64,000 bases of DNA from Nitrospira sp. (lineage in GTDB: Bacteria; Nitrospirota; Nitrospiria; Nitrospirales; Nitrospiraceae). The stretch covers positions 361,883 through 425,882 of the forward strand of contig SWDG01000025.1 in NCBI GenBank assembly GCA_005116965.1, read 5' to 3'. The number at the start of each line of letters is the position of its first letter. The stretch's first letter is position 1. The notes under the pieces are model-generated. The model searched no databases and had not been told where the DNA came from. It saw only the letters and a program-made list of their open reading frames with translations. Below, piece by piece: positions 53,695 to 62,126 of the stretch. The translations under genes were made by a program, and so were the position numbers.

Positions 53695-54564
53695 ATGAAG
53701 AACGGGTTTTTCCGAGGACATGGGCTTGGTAACGATTATCTCGTGATGGATCCCAAAGACCTGACGTTCAAGCTGACGCCAAAGACCATCAAAGCGATTT
53801 GCGATCGGAACTGGGGGCTCGGCAGCGACGGGATTTTGGCGTTGGTTTCGTCAAGGAAGGCTGACTTCGGCTTGCACATTTTCAACCCGGACGGTAGTGA
53901 GGCGGAAAAGTCAGGGAACGGCCTCAGAATCTTCGCGCGCTATCTCCACGCGACCGGTAAAACAAAGAAAAAGCGCTTCACAGTCGAGACAAAGGGCGGA
54001 CTGGTCAGCATTGACCTGCAGGTAGACCGGCATGGCGATGCAGCCACTGCGACGGTCGAGATGGGGATTGCCACGTTCAAGCCGGATGCGCTCCCCTGTT
54101 TACTTGACGTGCCCGAGTTGATTCAGCAGCCGATCGAAGCTGCAGGCCGCTCGTTGATTTTTACTGGCGTGAGCGTCGGCAATCCCCATTGTGTCGTCTT
54201 CAAGCCAACCGGAGAATCTTGGTCACGGGAAGAACTCTTGGCGCTTGGGCCAGCCCTGGAACACCACAAGTTGTTTCCTAAACGGACGAACGTGCAGCTC
54301 GTCGTTCCAACCGGACGTAACGCAATCTTCATTCTGATTTGGGAACGTGGCGCCGGAGAAACGCAGGCCTCCGGCTCGTCCTCCTGTGCGGCAGCCAGCG
54401 CGGCGGTGCGCCTGGGATTAGTCAAGAGCCCCGTCACCGTGAAGATGCCAGGGGGAGTGCTGAATATTGAGGTGGCTCCGGACTTCAGCCTGACCATGAA
54501 AGGGCCGGTGGCCGAAGTCGCGCGAGGGACATTAAGCCCGTCGTTTATCCGGGGATTGAAATAG
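53695..54564 (+). CDS. dapF: DapF-like protein lacking both catalytic cysteines
   Basis: This 289-residue protein has the diaminopimelate epimerase fold and layout: FRGHGLGNDYLVMD, IFNPDGSEAEKSGNGLRIFARYL, VSVGNPHCVVF, and GAGETQASGSSSCAA. In true DapF the residues before GNG and after ETQA are the two catalytic Cys (C73 and C217 in Haemophilus). Here both are Ser (S73 and S226). The substrate-binding framework is kept. It may catalyse another proton transfer, act on a different amino acid, or be inactive. AGGAGG lies 9 bases before the ATG. Whether a second, normal dapF exists in the genome is unknown. Confidence 0.8.
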   Translation: MKNGFFRGHGLGNDYLVMDPKDLTFKLTPKTIKAICDRNWGLGSDGILALVSSRKADFGLHIFNPDGSEAEKSGNGLRIFARYLHATGKTKKKRFTVETKGGLVSIDLQVDRHGDAATATVEMGIATFKPDALPCLLDVPELIQQPIEAAGRSLIFTGVSVGNPHCVVFKPTGESWSREELLALGPALEHHKLFPKRTNVQLVVPTGRNAIFILIWERGAGETQASGSSSCAAASAAVRLGLVKSPVTVKMPGGVLNIEVAPDFSLTMKGPVAEVARGTLSPSFIRGLK

Positions 54565-54647
54565 CGAACTATTGATCGTTATAGCCAACCGACAGAAAGC
54601 TCCGGTGTACTCCTGGTATTCTTACGATGATACATGACGATTGACGC

Positions 54648-56453
54648 ATGACGATCGACGTGCTCCAGTCCAAACTTGCCCATCTGCCCGGTAGCCCAGG
54701 CGTCTACCTGTTCAAGAACGAGCAAGGAGAAATCATATACATCGGAAAAGCCGCAGTGCTCGCCGACCGCGTCCGATCCTATTTCCAGAAGGGCTCAGAC
54801 CATAGCCTCAAGACCAGCCTTCTCGTCAGCCACGTCACCGACCTAGAGACAATGGTGACCCGATCGGAGCTCGAAGCTCTGATTCTTGAGAGCAACCTAG
54901 TCAAACGCCACAAACCCCGCTTCAACATCGTGTTGCGGGACGACAAGCAATATCCCTATGTGCGGCTGCCCATCAAAGACGATTTTCCCCGACTCTCGAT
55001 CGTGCGCCGTGTACAAAAAGATGGCGCCCTCTACTACGGCCCCTATACCCCGGCGAATGCGCTCCGGGAGACGTTGAAAGTCATCAAACACGTCTTCCCG
55101 CTCGCCACGTGCACGATCGACATCGACGGGACCGCTGACCGTGCCTGCATCGAGTTTGAGATCAAGCGGTGCATGGCACCCTGCACCGGCCATCAGTCGA
55201 AGGAGGAGTACCATCAGATCGTCAAACAGGTCCGCCACTTTCTCGAAGGCCGGGATCATGAGTTACTGGACGATCTCCGTACCCGCATGGAAGCGGCGGC
55301 GGAACGGGAGGAATTCGAAGAAGCGGCCCGGCTGCGGGACCGCCTCTTCAAAATCCAACGCATGCTGGAAAAGCAGCGGATCACGCAGACCTCGGCAACT
55401 GATCAGGACGTAATCGGCTTGGCCAGACAGGGTTCGGCAGTGGACCTGCAGATTCTGTTCGTGCGCGGCGGCTTGCTGATCGGGCGGAAAGATTTCTTCT
55501 GGCCTCAGTCGGCGGATGCCCCGGACGAGGAACTGGTCCGCTCCGCGATTGAACAATTCTATAACAAGGACGGGCAGCCGCCCAGAGAAGTCCTCGTCCC
55601 GACGGATCTCGAAGACACCGCACTGATTCAACAATGGCTCTCCGGCAAGCGAGGAGAATCCGTTCATGTACGTTCGCCTGAGCGAGGCGCCAAGCATCAG
55701 TTGGTCCTTTTAGCCGAGGAGAATGCGGCTGCGGCTGTCGCCGATCATTTGCGCGATGAGGAACGTGACCGGCAAGCGGGCGAGGAACTGAAACGGCTGC
55801 TGAGACTGGAACAGGCTCCGCGTCGGATCGAAGGATTCGACATCTCGAATACGATGGGCAACGACTCCGTCGCCTCAATGGTTGTGTGGGAAGACGGACA
55901 GATGAAGAAGACGGACTATCGGCGGTTCAAAATCAAAACGGTCGAGGGGGCCAATGACTTCGCCAGCATGAAAGAGGTGGTTACGCGTCGCTACGGACAA
56001 GAAGAGAGCCTGGCTCAACCGGATCTGATTCTCATCGACGGCGGGTTAGGCCAACTGGCTGCCGCGCTGGAGGGCCTCAAGGAGGCTGGCCAACCAGGTT
56101 TGCCGATCCTTGGACTGGCTAAGGCCCGAGGCGACAAGGAGGAGCGTATCTTCTTGGCAGGGAGAAAAAACCCGATTGTCCTCAGAGCCACCTCTCCGGC
56201 CACCCATCTGTTACAGCATATTCGCGACGAAGCGCATCGCTTCGCGATTACCTTCCACAGGAAGCTGCGTGGCAAATCACTGGTCAGTTCAAAACTGGAT
56301 CAGGTCATTGGGATCGGGGAGATTCGGCGCAATCAACTCCTAGAGAAATTTGGCAGCCTCGATAACGTGGTGTCCGCCAGCGACGAAGCCCTACAGGAGG
56401 CCGGACTCAATGCGGAAACCGTGTTGAATCTCCGTCGGGCACTTGAACAGTAG
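54648..56453 (+). CDS. uvrC: Excinuclease ABC subunit C
   Basis: This 601-residue nuclease makes both cuts in nucleotide excision repair. It has the N-terminal GIY-YIG domain (LPGSPGVYLFKNEQGEIIYIGKAAVLADRVRSYF), a Cys-containing middle region, the UVR motif (EEFEEAARLRDRLFKIQRML), the RNase H-like C-terminal domain (RIEGFDISNTMGNDSVASMVVWEDG; LILIDGGLGQL) and tandem HhH motifs at the end. All parts are present. Its end is 24 bp from the convergent porin gene. Confidence 0.96.
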   Translation: MTIDVLQSKLAHLPGSPGVYLFKNEQGEIIYIGKAAVLADRVRSYFQKGSDHSLKTSLLVSHVTDLETMVTRSELEALILESNLVKRHKPRFNIVLRDDKQYPYVRLPIKDDFPRLSIVRRVQKDGALYYGPYTPANALRETLKVIKHVFPLATCTIDIDGTADRACIEFEIKRCMAPCTGHQSKEEYHQIVKQVRHFLEGRDHELLDDLRTRMEAAAEREEFEEAARLRDRLFKIQRMLEKQRITQTSATDQDVIGLARQGSAVDLQILFVRGGLLIGRKDFFWPQSADAPDEELVRSAIEQFYNKDGQPPREVLVPTDLEDTALIQQWLSGKRGESVHVRSPERGAKHQLVLLAEENAAAAVADHLRDEERDRQAGEELKRLLRLEQAPRRIEGFDISNTMGNDSVASMVVWEDGQMKKTDYRRFKIKTVEGANDFASMKEVVTRRYGQEESLAQPDLILIDGGLGQLAAALEGLKEAGQPGLPILGLAKARGDKEERIFLAGRKNPIVLRATSPATHLLQHIRDEAHRFAITFHRKLRGKSLVSSKLDQVIGIGEIRRNQLLEKFGSLDNVVSASDEALQEAGLNAETVLNLRRALEQ

Positions 56454-56477
56454 TAGTCATCGGCTTTCATTCGTTGC

Positions 56478-57872
56478 CTAAAATAGATACCGGAAACTGA
56501 ACGTCCCCAGATGTACGAATGCGTGGTAGGTCCCATCCACCGTCGGATTTTGGTTACCGGCCACCGTGCGTGATTCGTAGAACCACTCCTGATAGGCAAG
56601 ATCGAGACCGATTCCTTTCGGCCACAAGGCTGACTCTCCACTGCAAGGAATCATGCCTAGAAAACGTCCAGAGCCCTTACACAGAAAGCCCACGCCAAGA
56701 GATAGGGTATGAGCCGGCAATGAAATGATGCCAGGATTAAAGGTCCGATCGGGAACTGGATCTTCCGTGTAAGTATAGCCGGACCGAGCTGCGACCTCCC
56801 AGTTCGGCAACCAGCGTGGATTGAGCCACTTATACTCGGTTCCGAGTGCAATCACCGCCACATTCTTCCATTGTTGTGGTTGGGGGATTGTGGCTCCATT
56901 GGACAGTCGTACATCGAGATTCCGGTTTAAGCTCCACCCCACATACTCAACATCGACTTCAACTTTCCATTCTCGCTCTGGCGATCGAATCGGCCAGACG
57001 GCGAGAGCTCCAGTCACCATTTGTGGCAACACCAAGTCCGTGGAGGCGTCGGCCACCTTCCCTCCGTTGACTAACAACGACCCATTTAACGGTAACACCG
57101 CTTGACTGCGATAGACCAACCCGATTGAGACAATCGGTTTCCCGGCTTCGTTCCTGAATGGAGTATAGAGCAGACTGGCAGTCACTCCCGCTCCAGTCCC
57201 TCTCCCGTTCAATTCGATGGATGCCCCCGCTGGAATTCCAAGAGCGCCTGCACTGATCTGTTTCTGCTCGACATGCCCCTCCCCAAGAAAGCTGGCGAAG
57301 GTATAAATATCGGCGCTCACACCGACGGAGAGCGCATCGCTTATCCGATAGGCAATCGTGGGTTTGATGGCGATCAGCGGCAACTCCGCTGACGTGACCG
57401 CAGTATTGAACGGAGCGTCAATCGGGTAGCGAGTTCTTAAGCCAAACGGCGATGTCAGCCCCAAACCAATGGTCACAGCGGAAAAACGAGGTGCGCCGAG
57501 TGCTCCAAGGTTGGCGCTGAGGTACGTGTGCCCGGGTGGAGGGAAGCTGACGCTGCCCCCGAAATCGCCTCGAGTATCAACTCCGGAAATGCTCTTCGCC
57601 TTAATGGAACCAACAAGTAATGCGATCCCGAATACTCCCTGGATACCAGAGACTTGAGTAAGGCCAGCAGGATTATATTGAATAGCTGAGGCATCGTCCG
57701 CCTGGGCTGCGAATGCATTCCCTTGAGCTGCGGCGACAGCCCCCTGTGGTTGAAACCTCAGTGCTTGAGCGGTTGCGCGTACAGGGATCAGAAACACCAC
57801 CACCACTACGACCATCACCCCAGCTGCAACCCTATTATGAGAAAGACAACCTGATGAAGTAAGCTGAAGCAT
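56478..57872 (-). CDS. OmpP1/FadL-family outer-membrane transporter
   Basis: This 464-residue barrel has a signal peptide ending RATAQA and the FadL N-terminal plug pattern QGNAFAAQADDASAIQYNPAGLTQV, with the NPAG motif. Many beta-strands follow, ending with TFSFRYLF, the usual terminal aromatic. FadL-type proteins move hydrophobic molecules such as fatty acids across the outer membrane. Long-chain AHL signals are also hydrophobic, and the gene adjoins luxR/luxI, but a link is speculation. The ATG at 57872 lacks a strong ribosome site; GTG codons inside the leader are alternatives. Confidence 0.85.
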   Translation of the reverse strand: MLQLTSSGCLSHNRVAAGVMVVVVVVFLIPVRATAQALRFQPQGAVAAAQGNAFAAQADDASAIQYNPAGLTQVSGIQGVFGIALLVGSIKAKSISGVDTRGDFGGSVSFPPPGHTYLSANLGALGAPRFSAVTIGLGLTSPFGLRTRYPIDAPFNTAVTSAELPLIAIKPTIAYRISDALSVGVSADIYTFASFLGEGHVEQKQISAGALGIPAGASIELNGRGTGAGVTASLLYTPFRNEAGKPIVSIGLVYRSQAVLPLNGSLLVNGGKVADASTDLVLPQMVTGALAVWPIRSPEREWKVEVDVEYVGWSLNRNLDVRLSNGATIPQPQQWKNVAVIALGTEYKWLNPRWLPNWEVAARSGYTYTEDPVPDRTFNPGIISLPAHTLSLGVGFLCKGSGRFLGMIPCSGESALWPKGIGLDLAYQEWFYESRTVAGNQNPTVDGTYHAFVHLGTFSFRYLF

Positions 57873-57957
57873 AGCTATGCTCGCTACTTGCTGTTTTTCC
57901 CCCTCCGACCTTGCGAGACCAATACTCTACTTCATCGTCATAGGTATAGATCCGTAT

Positions 57958-58005
57958 GGACCTAGTTGGTAGGCCCTATCAAAACTTGTTTCATTTTTCT
58001 ATAAT
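57958..58005 (+). promoter_or_regulatory. Putative luxR-type gene promoter with CCTA-N5-TAGG element
   Basis: A perfect -10 box TATAAT lies at 58000-58005, with only a weak -35 region before it. GGACCTAGTTGGTAGGCCC (57958-57976) is an imperfect inverted repeat just upstream. It differs from the luxI lux box. Transcription start and operator role are inferred. Confidence 0.4.
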
Positions 58006-58046
58006 GTTCTCCAAATTTCGACGCTGCACACATTTGGAGGCTCCCT

Positions 58047-58859
58047 ATGGCACAGGTGGTACAGGCTGAAAAAAACAAGCGCCCTTTCCCCCGCCAACTT
58101 TTCGAAGCCCTTTCACAAACTGAATGTACGGCGTTTGTCGAAGCACTCCATTACACGGTTGAAGCGGACTCTACCGCTGATGTCAAAGAGGCGCTGCTCC
58201 AGTTTCAAAATTTGTTCCCTTTTACGCGAGTGATTGGTGGCCTCGCTCGCCTTACAGCCAACGGTAGTTTTGACGGGTTTACCAACGTCGTCAATGTTAG
58301 CTACCCCGAGGAATGGATTCGACTCTACTGGCAAAACGGGTATTTTGAGGTTGATCCGGTCTTTCAGACCGCTCTGCAAAAACCAGGCACCCAACATTGG
58401 GGGTCTACCTATCAACAAGCAAGCTCTCCGAAGCAACAAGAATTCATGGCCGCGGCAAAGGAGTTCGGGCTGGGAGATGGAATTACGACCGGATCCGCCG
58501 ATCCTGCATGCGGAATCGCGACCTTCTGCTCCTTTGCTTCCGCCGACAGCGTGGATGCTACGCGATATGTGCCGCTCATTGAGTATTTCGGATACTATGT
58601 TCATCTGGCGCTCTTACGCACGGCCCCTGCAAAGGCCCAATCAATGGATCGCTGTGTAAAGCGGTTAACGCTGAGGGAGTTGACGATTCTGAACTGGGTC
58701 AAGAATGGCAAGACGAATTGGGAAATTGCCCAAATTATGGGCGTGACAGAACGTACGATCCGATTCCACGTCGAGAGCATCTTTTCTAAGCTTGATGTCA
58801 CATCACGGTCTCAGGCTGTTGCCACTGCCATTGAACATGGCTTGCCGAATGTGGTCTAG
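58047..58859 (+). CDS. LuxR-type quorum-sensing regulator
   Basis: This 270-residue regulator has an N-terminal autoinducer-binding domain and a C-terminal LuxR helix-turn-helix (LTLRELTILNWVKNGKTNWEIAQIMGVTERTIRFHVESIFSKLDV). Conserved acyl-homoserine-lactone contacts are visible: Trp90 in YPEEW, Tyr94, Asp103 and Pro104 in EVDPVF, Trp118 in QHW and the later Gly in GLGDGI. GGAGG lies ahead of the ATG at 58047. It is convergent with luxI and is the natural candidate to bind the lux box at 59712-59731. Confidence 0.93.
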   Translation: MAQVVQAEKNKRPFPRQLFEALSQTECTAFVEALHYTVEADSTADVKEALLQFQNLFPFTRVIGGLARLTANGSFDGFTNVVNVSYPEEWIRLYWQNGYFEVDPVFQTALQKPGTQHWGSTYQQASSPKQQEFMAAAKEFGLGDGITTGSADPACGIATFCSFASADSVDATRYVPLIEYFGYYVHLALLRTAPAKAQSMDRCVKRLTLRELTILNWVKNGKTNWEIAQIMGVTERTIRFHVESIFSKLDVTSRSQAVATAIEHGLPNVV

Positions 58860-58908
58860 GCGCTCCACATGACCTTCCTGAAGCAGCGCTATACCGCTGC
58901 GTCACATG

Positions 58909-59625
58909 TCACACCAACGCTGGTACAGCCTGGCTGAAGGTCGAAGTTCGCCCTGTCACCACGGTGCCTGCTGGGGTCGTCAGCGTAGAGATCCACTCAA
59001 GAAACTCCGGCCGCCTTTGCCCATTCTCTTCGTCAAATCGAACCATGTCGTAGATCGCCGCGACCGCTCCGACTTCGGCAGGCGGCAGCTTCACGACGGG
59101 ACCGACCGGCTCACAAGGAAAACCGAGCATGCGAAGGGCTCGCAAGAACCGATGTTCAACTTCGAGGTAATAGTACCGAATCTCGTTTTCCACGGCCCAT
59201 TGGTAAATCCCTTTTAACACTCCCAGCATGATTCGGCTTGAAAGCTTCGCATCTCGAATGTCCGGATTGACGGCAAGCCTCGTGATTTCAGCCGTATCCG
59301 GGGCTTTCCGTATGGCATACCCCGGGTGAAGCAGCGCTCCGAATTCATGCTCCAACATGAATTTCCCCGAGTGAGGAATGAGGCGCGCCATGCCGAGTAG
59401 CATCCCGTCGTAGCCAAAGACTCCCACCGTCACACCCCAAAGATCATACATGTCCATCTCTTGACCATCCTCTGTCGGTGGCACCCATTGTAACTGCTCT
59501 GCAAAGACGCGATGCCGCAACCGATAGGCCTGCGCCAATTCCTCTTTGGTCTCGAGCGTCTTGACCAGAAACTCGCCCTCGACAAACTCCACGCCTCGCA
59601 GCTCAATCGCTGACATTTCTCGCAT
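58909..59625 (-). CDS. LuxI-type acyl-homoserine lactone synthase
   Basis: This 238-residue enzyme joins an acyl chain from acyl-ACP to S-adenosylmethionine to make an N-acyl-homoserine lactone. Family residues are present: Arg39-Val-Phe41 in RHRVF, Trp47, Glu56/Asp58 and Asp61 in EMDMYD, Arg81 in MARL, Phe95, and Glu113/Arg116 in EITR. AAGGAGG lies 5 bases before the ATG at 59625; a longer frame to 59706 is not supported. Acyl-chain length cannot be told from this. AHL production by Nitrospira moscoviensis is established. The lux box is 86 bp upstream. Confidence 0.94.
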   Translation of the reverse strand: MREMSAIELRGVEFVEGEFLVKTLETKEELAQAYRLRHRVFAEQLQWVPPTEDGQEMDMYDLWGVTVGVFGYDGMLLGMARLIPHSGKFMLEHEFGALLHPGYAIRKAPDTAEITRLAVNPDIRDAKLSSRIMLGVLKGIYQWAVENEIRYYYLEVEHRFLRALRMLGFPCEPVGPVVKLPPAEVGAVAAIYDMVRFDEENGQRRPEFLEWISTLTTPAGTVVTGRTSTFSQAVPALV

Positions 59626-59641
59626 GACCGCCTCCTTATGT

Positions 59642-59663
59642 AATAGGGCTGAAATAGGGCTGA
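59642..59663 (-). repeat. 11-bp tandem repeat in the luxI leader
   Basis: AATAGGGCTGA occurs twice in direct succession on the plus strand (59642-59652 and 59653-59663), so TCAGCCCTATT twice in the luxI direction, ending 16 bp before the start codon at 59625. Its spacing is one helical turn. It may be a binding site, contain -10-like TATT, or be a chance duplication. Confidence 0.5.
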
Positions 59664-59711
59664 TTGACCAGGATAAGGTGACGGATGGTTCCACTTCAGG
59701 ACACAAACGTC

Positions 59712-59731
59712 ACCTGGCGTGTCCGCCAGGT
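59712..59731 (-). promoter_or_regulatory. lux box upstream of luxI
   Basis: ACCTGGCGTGTCCGCCAGGT is a 20-bp site with near-perfect twofold symmetry; one more base pair on each side extends the arms to TCACCTGGCG/CGCCAGGTGA with a 4-base centre. Its length and its ACCTG...CAGGT ends match the classical lux box. It lies 86 bp upstream of the luxI start. LuxR-AHL binding here would give positive feedback. Confidence 0.75.
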
Positions 59732-59825
59732 GATTTGCTAGTCTCTCTCGCGTACAAGATCCACGTAGCATCCACGCTTAAATAGGATTGCGAATTATTT
59801 TGATCGTAAAAAAGGAGGAACAGGC

Positions 59826-60626
59826 GTGACTCAAAGTAAGACCAGTTTTCAATTGCTGGACGGTGGACTTCTCTCCAGATCAACATTGTCGACAGCTCGG
59901 TCGGTACGACCACCGACGGACTCTCTCGACCTCTACGGATTGAAGCCTTGCGAAGGCGAGTTAACAACCGCCTTCAAAGCGACGGAAAGCCGGTTGAGCA
60001 AACTCCTGGAAGATCGGAGCCGTATCGGGCGAGATCTGCATGATTCCGTGCTGCAATCGCTGTATGCCATTGGGTTGAACATTGAAGCGGCTCGGCGGGG
60101 CCGGAACGACCAGACGGTCCAACGAAAAGAAACTGACGACCGGATGATTCTCCAGATCAATCAACTGATTCATGAGGTCCGTGGCATGATCCGAGAGTTA
60201 GAGTCGGGGAGCGTTCAAGAGTTTGACTTGTCATCGGAGCTCTCCGCGTTATGCACGACCTACGAGCAAGCGGGGCGGTTATCCGTCAAGCTGGAGATCC
60301 AACGTAGCGCCATCGAGGTGCTGACGCACGAGGAAGAGCGCGAAATCCTGAATATCGTGCGTGAAGCACTCAGCAATTGCGCGCGGCACGCCGCCGCAAC
60401 CCGTGCGGCCATCTCGATCCGCATGCGAGACGCGAGAGTTCGGGTGAGCATCCATGACAATGGCATCGGATTTTCAGCGGCTGGGCAGCCGCGAGGATAT
60501 GGGCTTGCCAACATGGAGGCTCGAGCAAAGCGACTCGGTGGGGCCTTACGGATTCAGTCTAAGGCAGGAGCAGGGACGCACGTCATCGCAGAATTTTCTT
60601 TGGAACCTGAGTTGACATCCATATGA
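59826..60626 (+). CDS. Soluble NarL-type sensor histidine kinase
   Basis: This 266-residue kinase has no membrane segment. The dimerisation helix carries the phospho-acceptor His72 in RIGRDLHDSVLQSLYAIG (HisKA_3), and the ATPase domain shows EALSNCARHA (N box), DNGIGF and GYGLANMEARAKRLGG. The first 50 residues are not a recognised sensor domain. AAGGAGG lies 7 bases before the GTG at 59826. It is divergent from luxI with the lux box between, so the two promoters share about 200 bp and may be co-regulated. It overlaps its response regulator gene by four bases. Confidence 0.9.
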   Translation: MTQSKTSFQLLDGGLLSRSTLSTARSVRPPTDSLDLYGLKPCEGELTTAFKATESRLSKLLEDRSRIGRDLHDSVLQSLYAIGLNIEAARRGRNDQTVQRKETDDRMILQINQLIHEVRGMIRELESGSVQEFDLSSELSALCTTYEQAGRLSVKLEIQRSAIEVLTHEEEREILNIVREALSNCARHAAATRAAISIRMRDARVRVSIHDNGIGFSAAGQPRGYGLANMEARAKRLGGALRIQSKAGAGTHVIAEFSLEPELTSI

Positions 60627-61303
60627 AACCATCATTGACCAGCATCGTTCTTATTGACGACCATGAGATGGTCCGTCGAGGCTTACGTGCGCTGCTTCAC
60701 CTTGAACCCGATATGACAATCGTCGCAGAGGCCGGGACTGTGGCGGACGGCGTCGCAGCCGTTGAGCGTCTCGCCCCTCACATGGTGTTACTCGACGTAA
60801 AACTTCCGGACGCCTCGCTGACCGAAGCCTGTCGACGGCTTCTGGCCATAGCACCAAAGCTTCGGATCCTCGTCCTGACCAGTTACGCCGAAGATTCCAC
60901 GGTGATGGCTGCCGTCCAAAACGGGGCCCACGGATACGTACTCAAGGATATCCGAACGGATGAGCTGCTTCGTGCCATTCGTACGGTCGCCAACGGCCAG
61001 GGGTATCTCGACCCGCGAGTCACCCAGCAAGCCCTGCGTTGGATTCGGACCAGTTCACACCTTGGAGTGACCTCTCATGGGACCTCCCGACTCTCTCCGC
61101 AAGAACGCTTGATCCTGCCGCTTCTGGCTGAAGGAAAAACGAACAAGGAGATCGCCGTCCAGCTTCGGTTGAGCGACAAAACGGTGAAGAACTACCTGGC
61201 AAATATCTTTGACAAGCTTCATGTCAAGCGTCGAACAGAAGCCGTTGCCTGGTTCATGAAGGAAGCCCAGGTACCCAGTGGTGCGAGAAGTCAAAGTTTC
61301 TAG
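60623..61303 (+). CDS. NarL/FixJ-type response regulator
   Basis: This 226-residue regulator has a receiver domain with Asp11/Asp12, phospho-acceptor Asp58 in VLLDVKLPDA, the switch Thr in VLTSYAED and the Lys in YVLKD. The C-terminal LuxR-type HTH is LSPQERLILPLLAEGKTNKEIAVQLRLSDKTVKNYLANIFDKL. It is the partner of the overlapping kinase. The stop codon TAG is the first three bases region of a 215-bp repeat element, so its 3' end borders an insertion. Confidence 0.92.
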   Translation: MKPSLTSIVLIDDHEMVRRGLRALLHLEPDMTIVAEAGTVADGVAAVERLAPHMVLLDVKLPDASLTEACRRLLAIAPKLRILVLTSYAEDSTVMAAVQNGAHGYVLKDIRTDELLRAIRTVANGQGYLDPRVTQQALRWIRTSSHLGVTSHGTSRLSPQERLILPLLAEGKTNKEIAVQLRLSDKTVKNYLANIFDKLHVKRRTEAVAWFMKEAQVPSGARSQSF

Positions 61304-61516
61304 CAGGCTGCGGAAATAATTGGTCGATGCCATCATACGGCCAGCAATTTCCGTGTAGCATAAAGGCCAGGCATAGACCCTTTTCACGGGACTACCCATC
61401 GCCTGTGTGAACAGGTATTTACCCAGGCGGTACGCTGAGCCACTGAGCCCGCTTCGCCGACGTTGCGAGGCGAGCGATACAAAAACGCCGCGGGCGGATT
61501 TTTTCAGCAATCTGCT
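61302..61516. mobile_element. Small non-coding element with imperfect terminal inverted repeats
   Basis: AGCAGGCTGCGGAAATAAT (61302-61320) and ATTTTTTCAGCAATCTGCT (61498-61516) are inverted copies with 14 of 19 positions matching. Between them are 177 bases with no coding potential and short GC-rich stems near the right end. It looks like a miniature inverted-repeat or REP-type element. The left end sits on the stop codon of the response regulator. Confidence 0.5.
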
Positions 61517-61538
61517 TATGCCCGCAGGTCTTCCCCAT

Positions 61539-61548
61539 CCCCCCCCCC
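61539..61548. repeat. Run of ten C residues
   Basis: A C10 homopolymer lies in the 390-bp gap before the PAS gene, in a C-rich stretch. Such runs slip during replication and are also common sequencing-error sites. The nearby ATGGTTTAA repeat (61598-61618) precedes the PAS gene. Confidence 0.6.
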
Positions 61549-61691
61549 TTGCCCCTGATACCCCCTCTGGCATTGGAAGCCTCATAGGCTCTATACTATG
61601 GTTTAAACTGATGGTTTAAGTTTGACCTGCCTGCGATGCGTCACGGACTAATCCTGTCGTTTCATCTGACAGGGCACCAAAGCTCTTCCCT

Positions 61692-62126
61692 ATGAGTACG
61701 CCGCTGGATACCGATCGCTCAATGTCCACCGAACTTGTCGATCTCCGCCGACAAGTTCGTGAATTGCAGCAGGCATTGGCTCAGGTGGAACACGACCGTG
61801 TCTCGGCGAAGACATCAGCACTTGGAGCTGCCCAAATAGGCACATGGGAGTGGGACAGCCATACTAATCGCGTCCTATGGTCATCGGAAACCGAGCAAAT
61901 CTTTGGCATCCCTCCTGGTTCCTTTGATGGCACGTATGAGACGTTCTTCGCACTCATTCATCCAGATGACCGTCAGCGGTTAGGCACTGCTATTGCGAAG
62001 GCTGTCGAAGACCGGGCCCCCTACCGAGTTGAACATCGAATCATCACACAGGATGTGGGTCGCGTGCCGTGGGCGTGCTACGTTCAGCGACAGCGAACCG
62101 GTGACGGGCATGGCCGGCACGATTGA
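61692..62126 (+). pseudogene. N-terminal part of a frameshifted multi-PAS sensor
   Basis: This 144-residue piece has a coiled coil (VDLRRQVRELQQALAQVEHDR) and most of one PAS fold with ALGAAQIGTWEWDSHTNRVLWSSETEQIFGI and FFALIHPDDRQRLGTAIAKAVE. After VPW near 62072 the frame goes wrong and stops at 62126. Inserting two bases there, for example to give TGG GTG CGT, restores WVRATFSDSEPVTGMAGTIEDITARK and joins the next frame. So this and 62110-64000 were one gene, or the sequence has an error at that point. Confidence 0.7.

Noticed and set aside
57958-57976. Second lux box before luxR
   Set aside because: The element is CCTA-N5-TAGG with an odd centre and lacks the ACCTG/CAGGT ends at 20-bp spacing, so it was kept only as an unassigned inverted repeat.
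58883-58900. GCAGCG/CGCTGC hairpin between luxR and luxI as a terminator
   Set aside because: The stem is only 6 bp and neither strand has a T tract after it.
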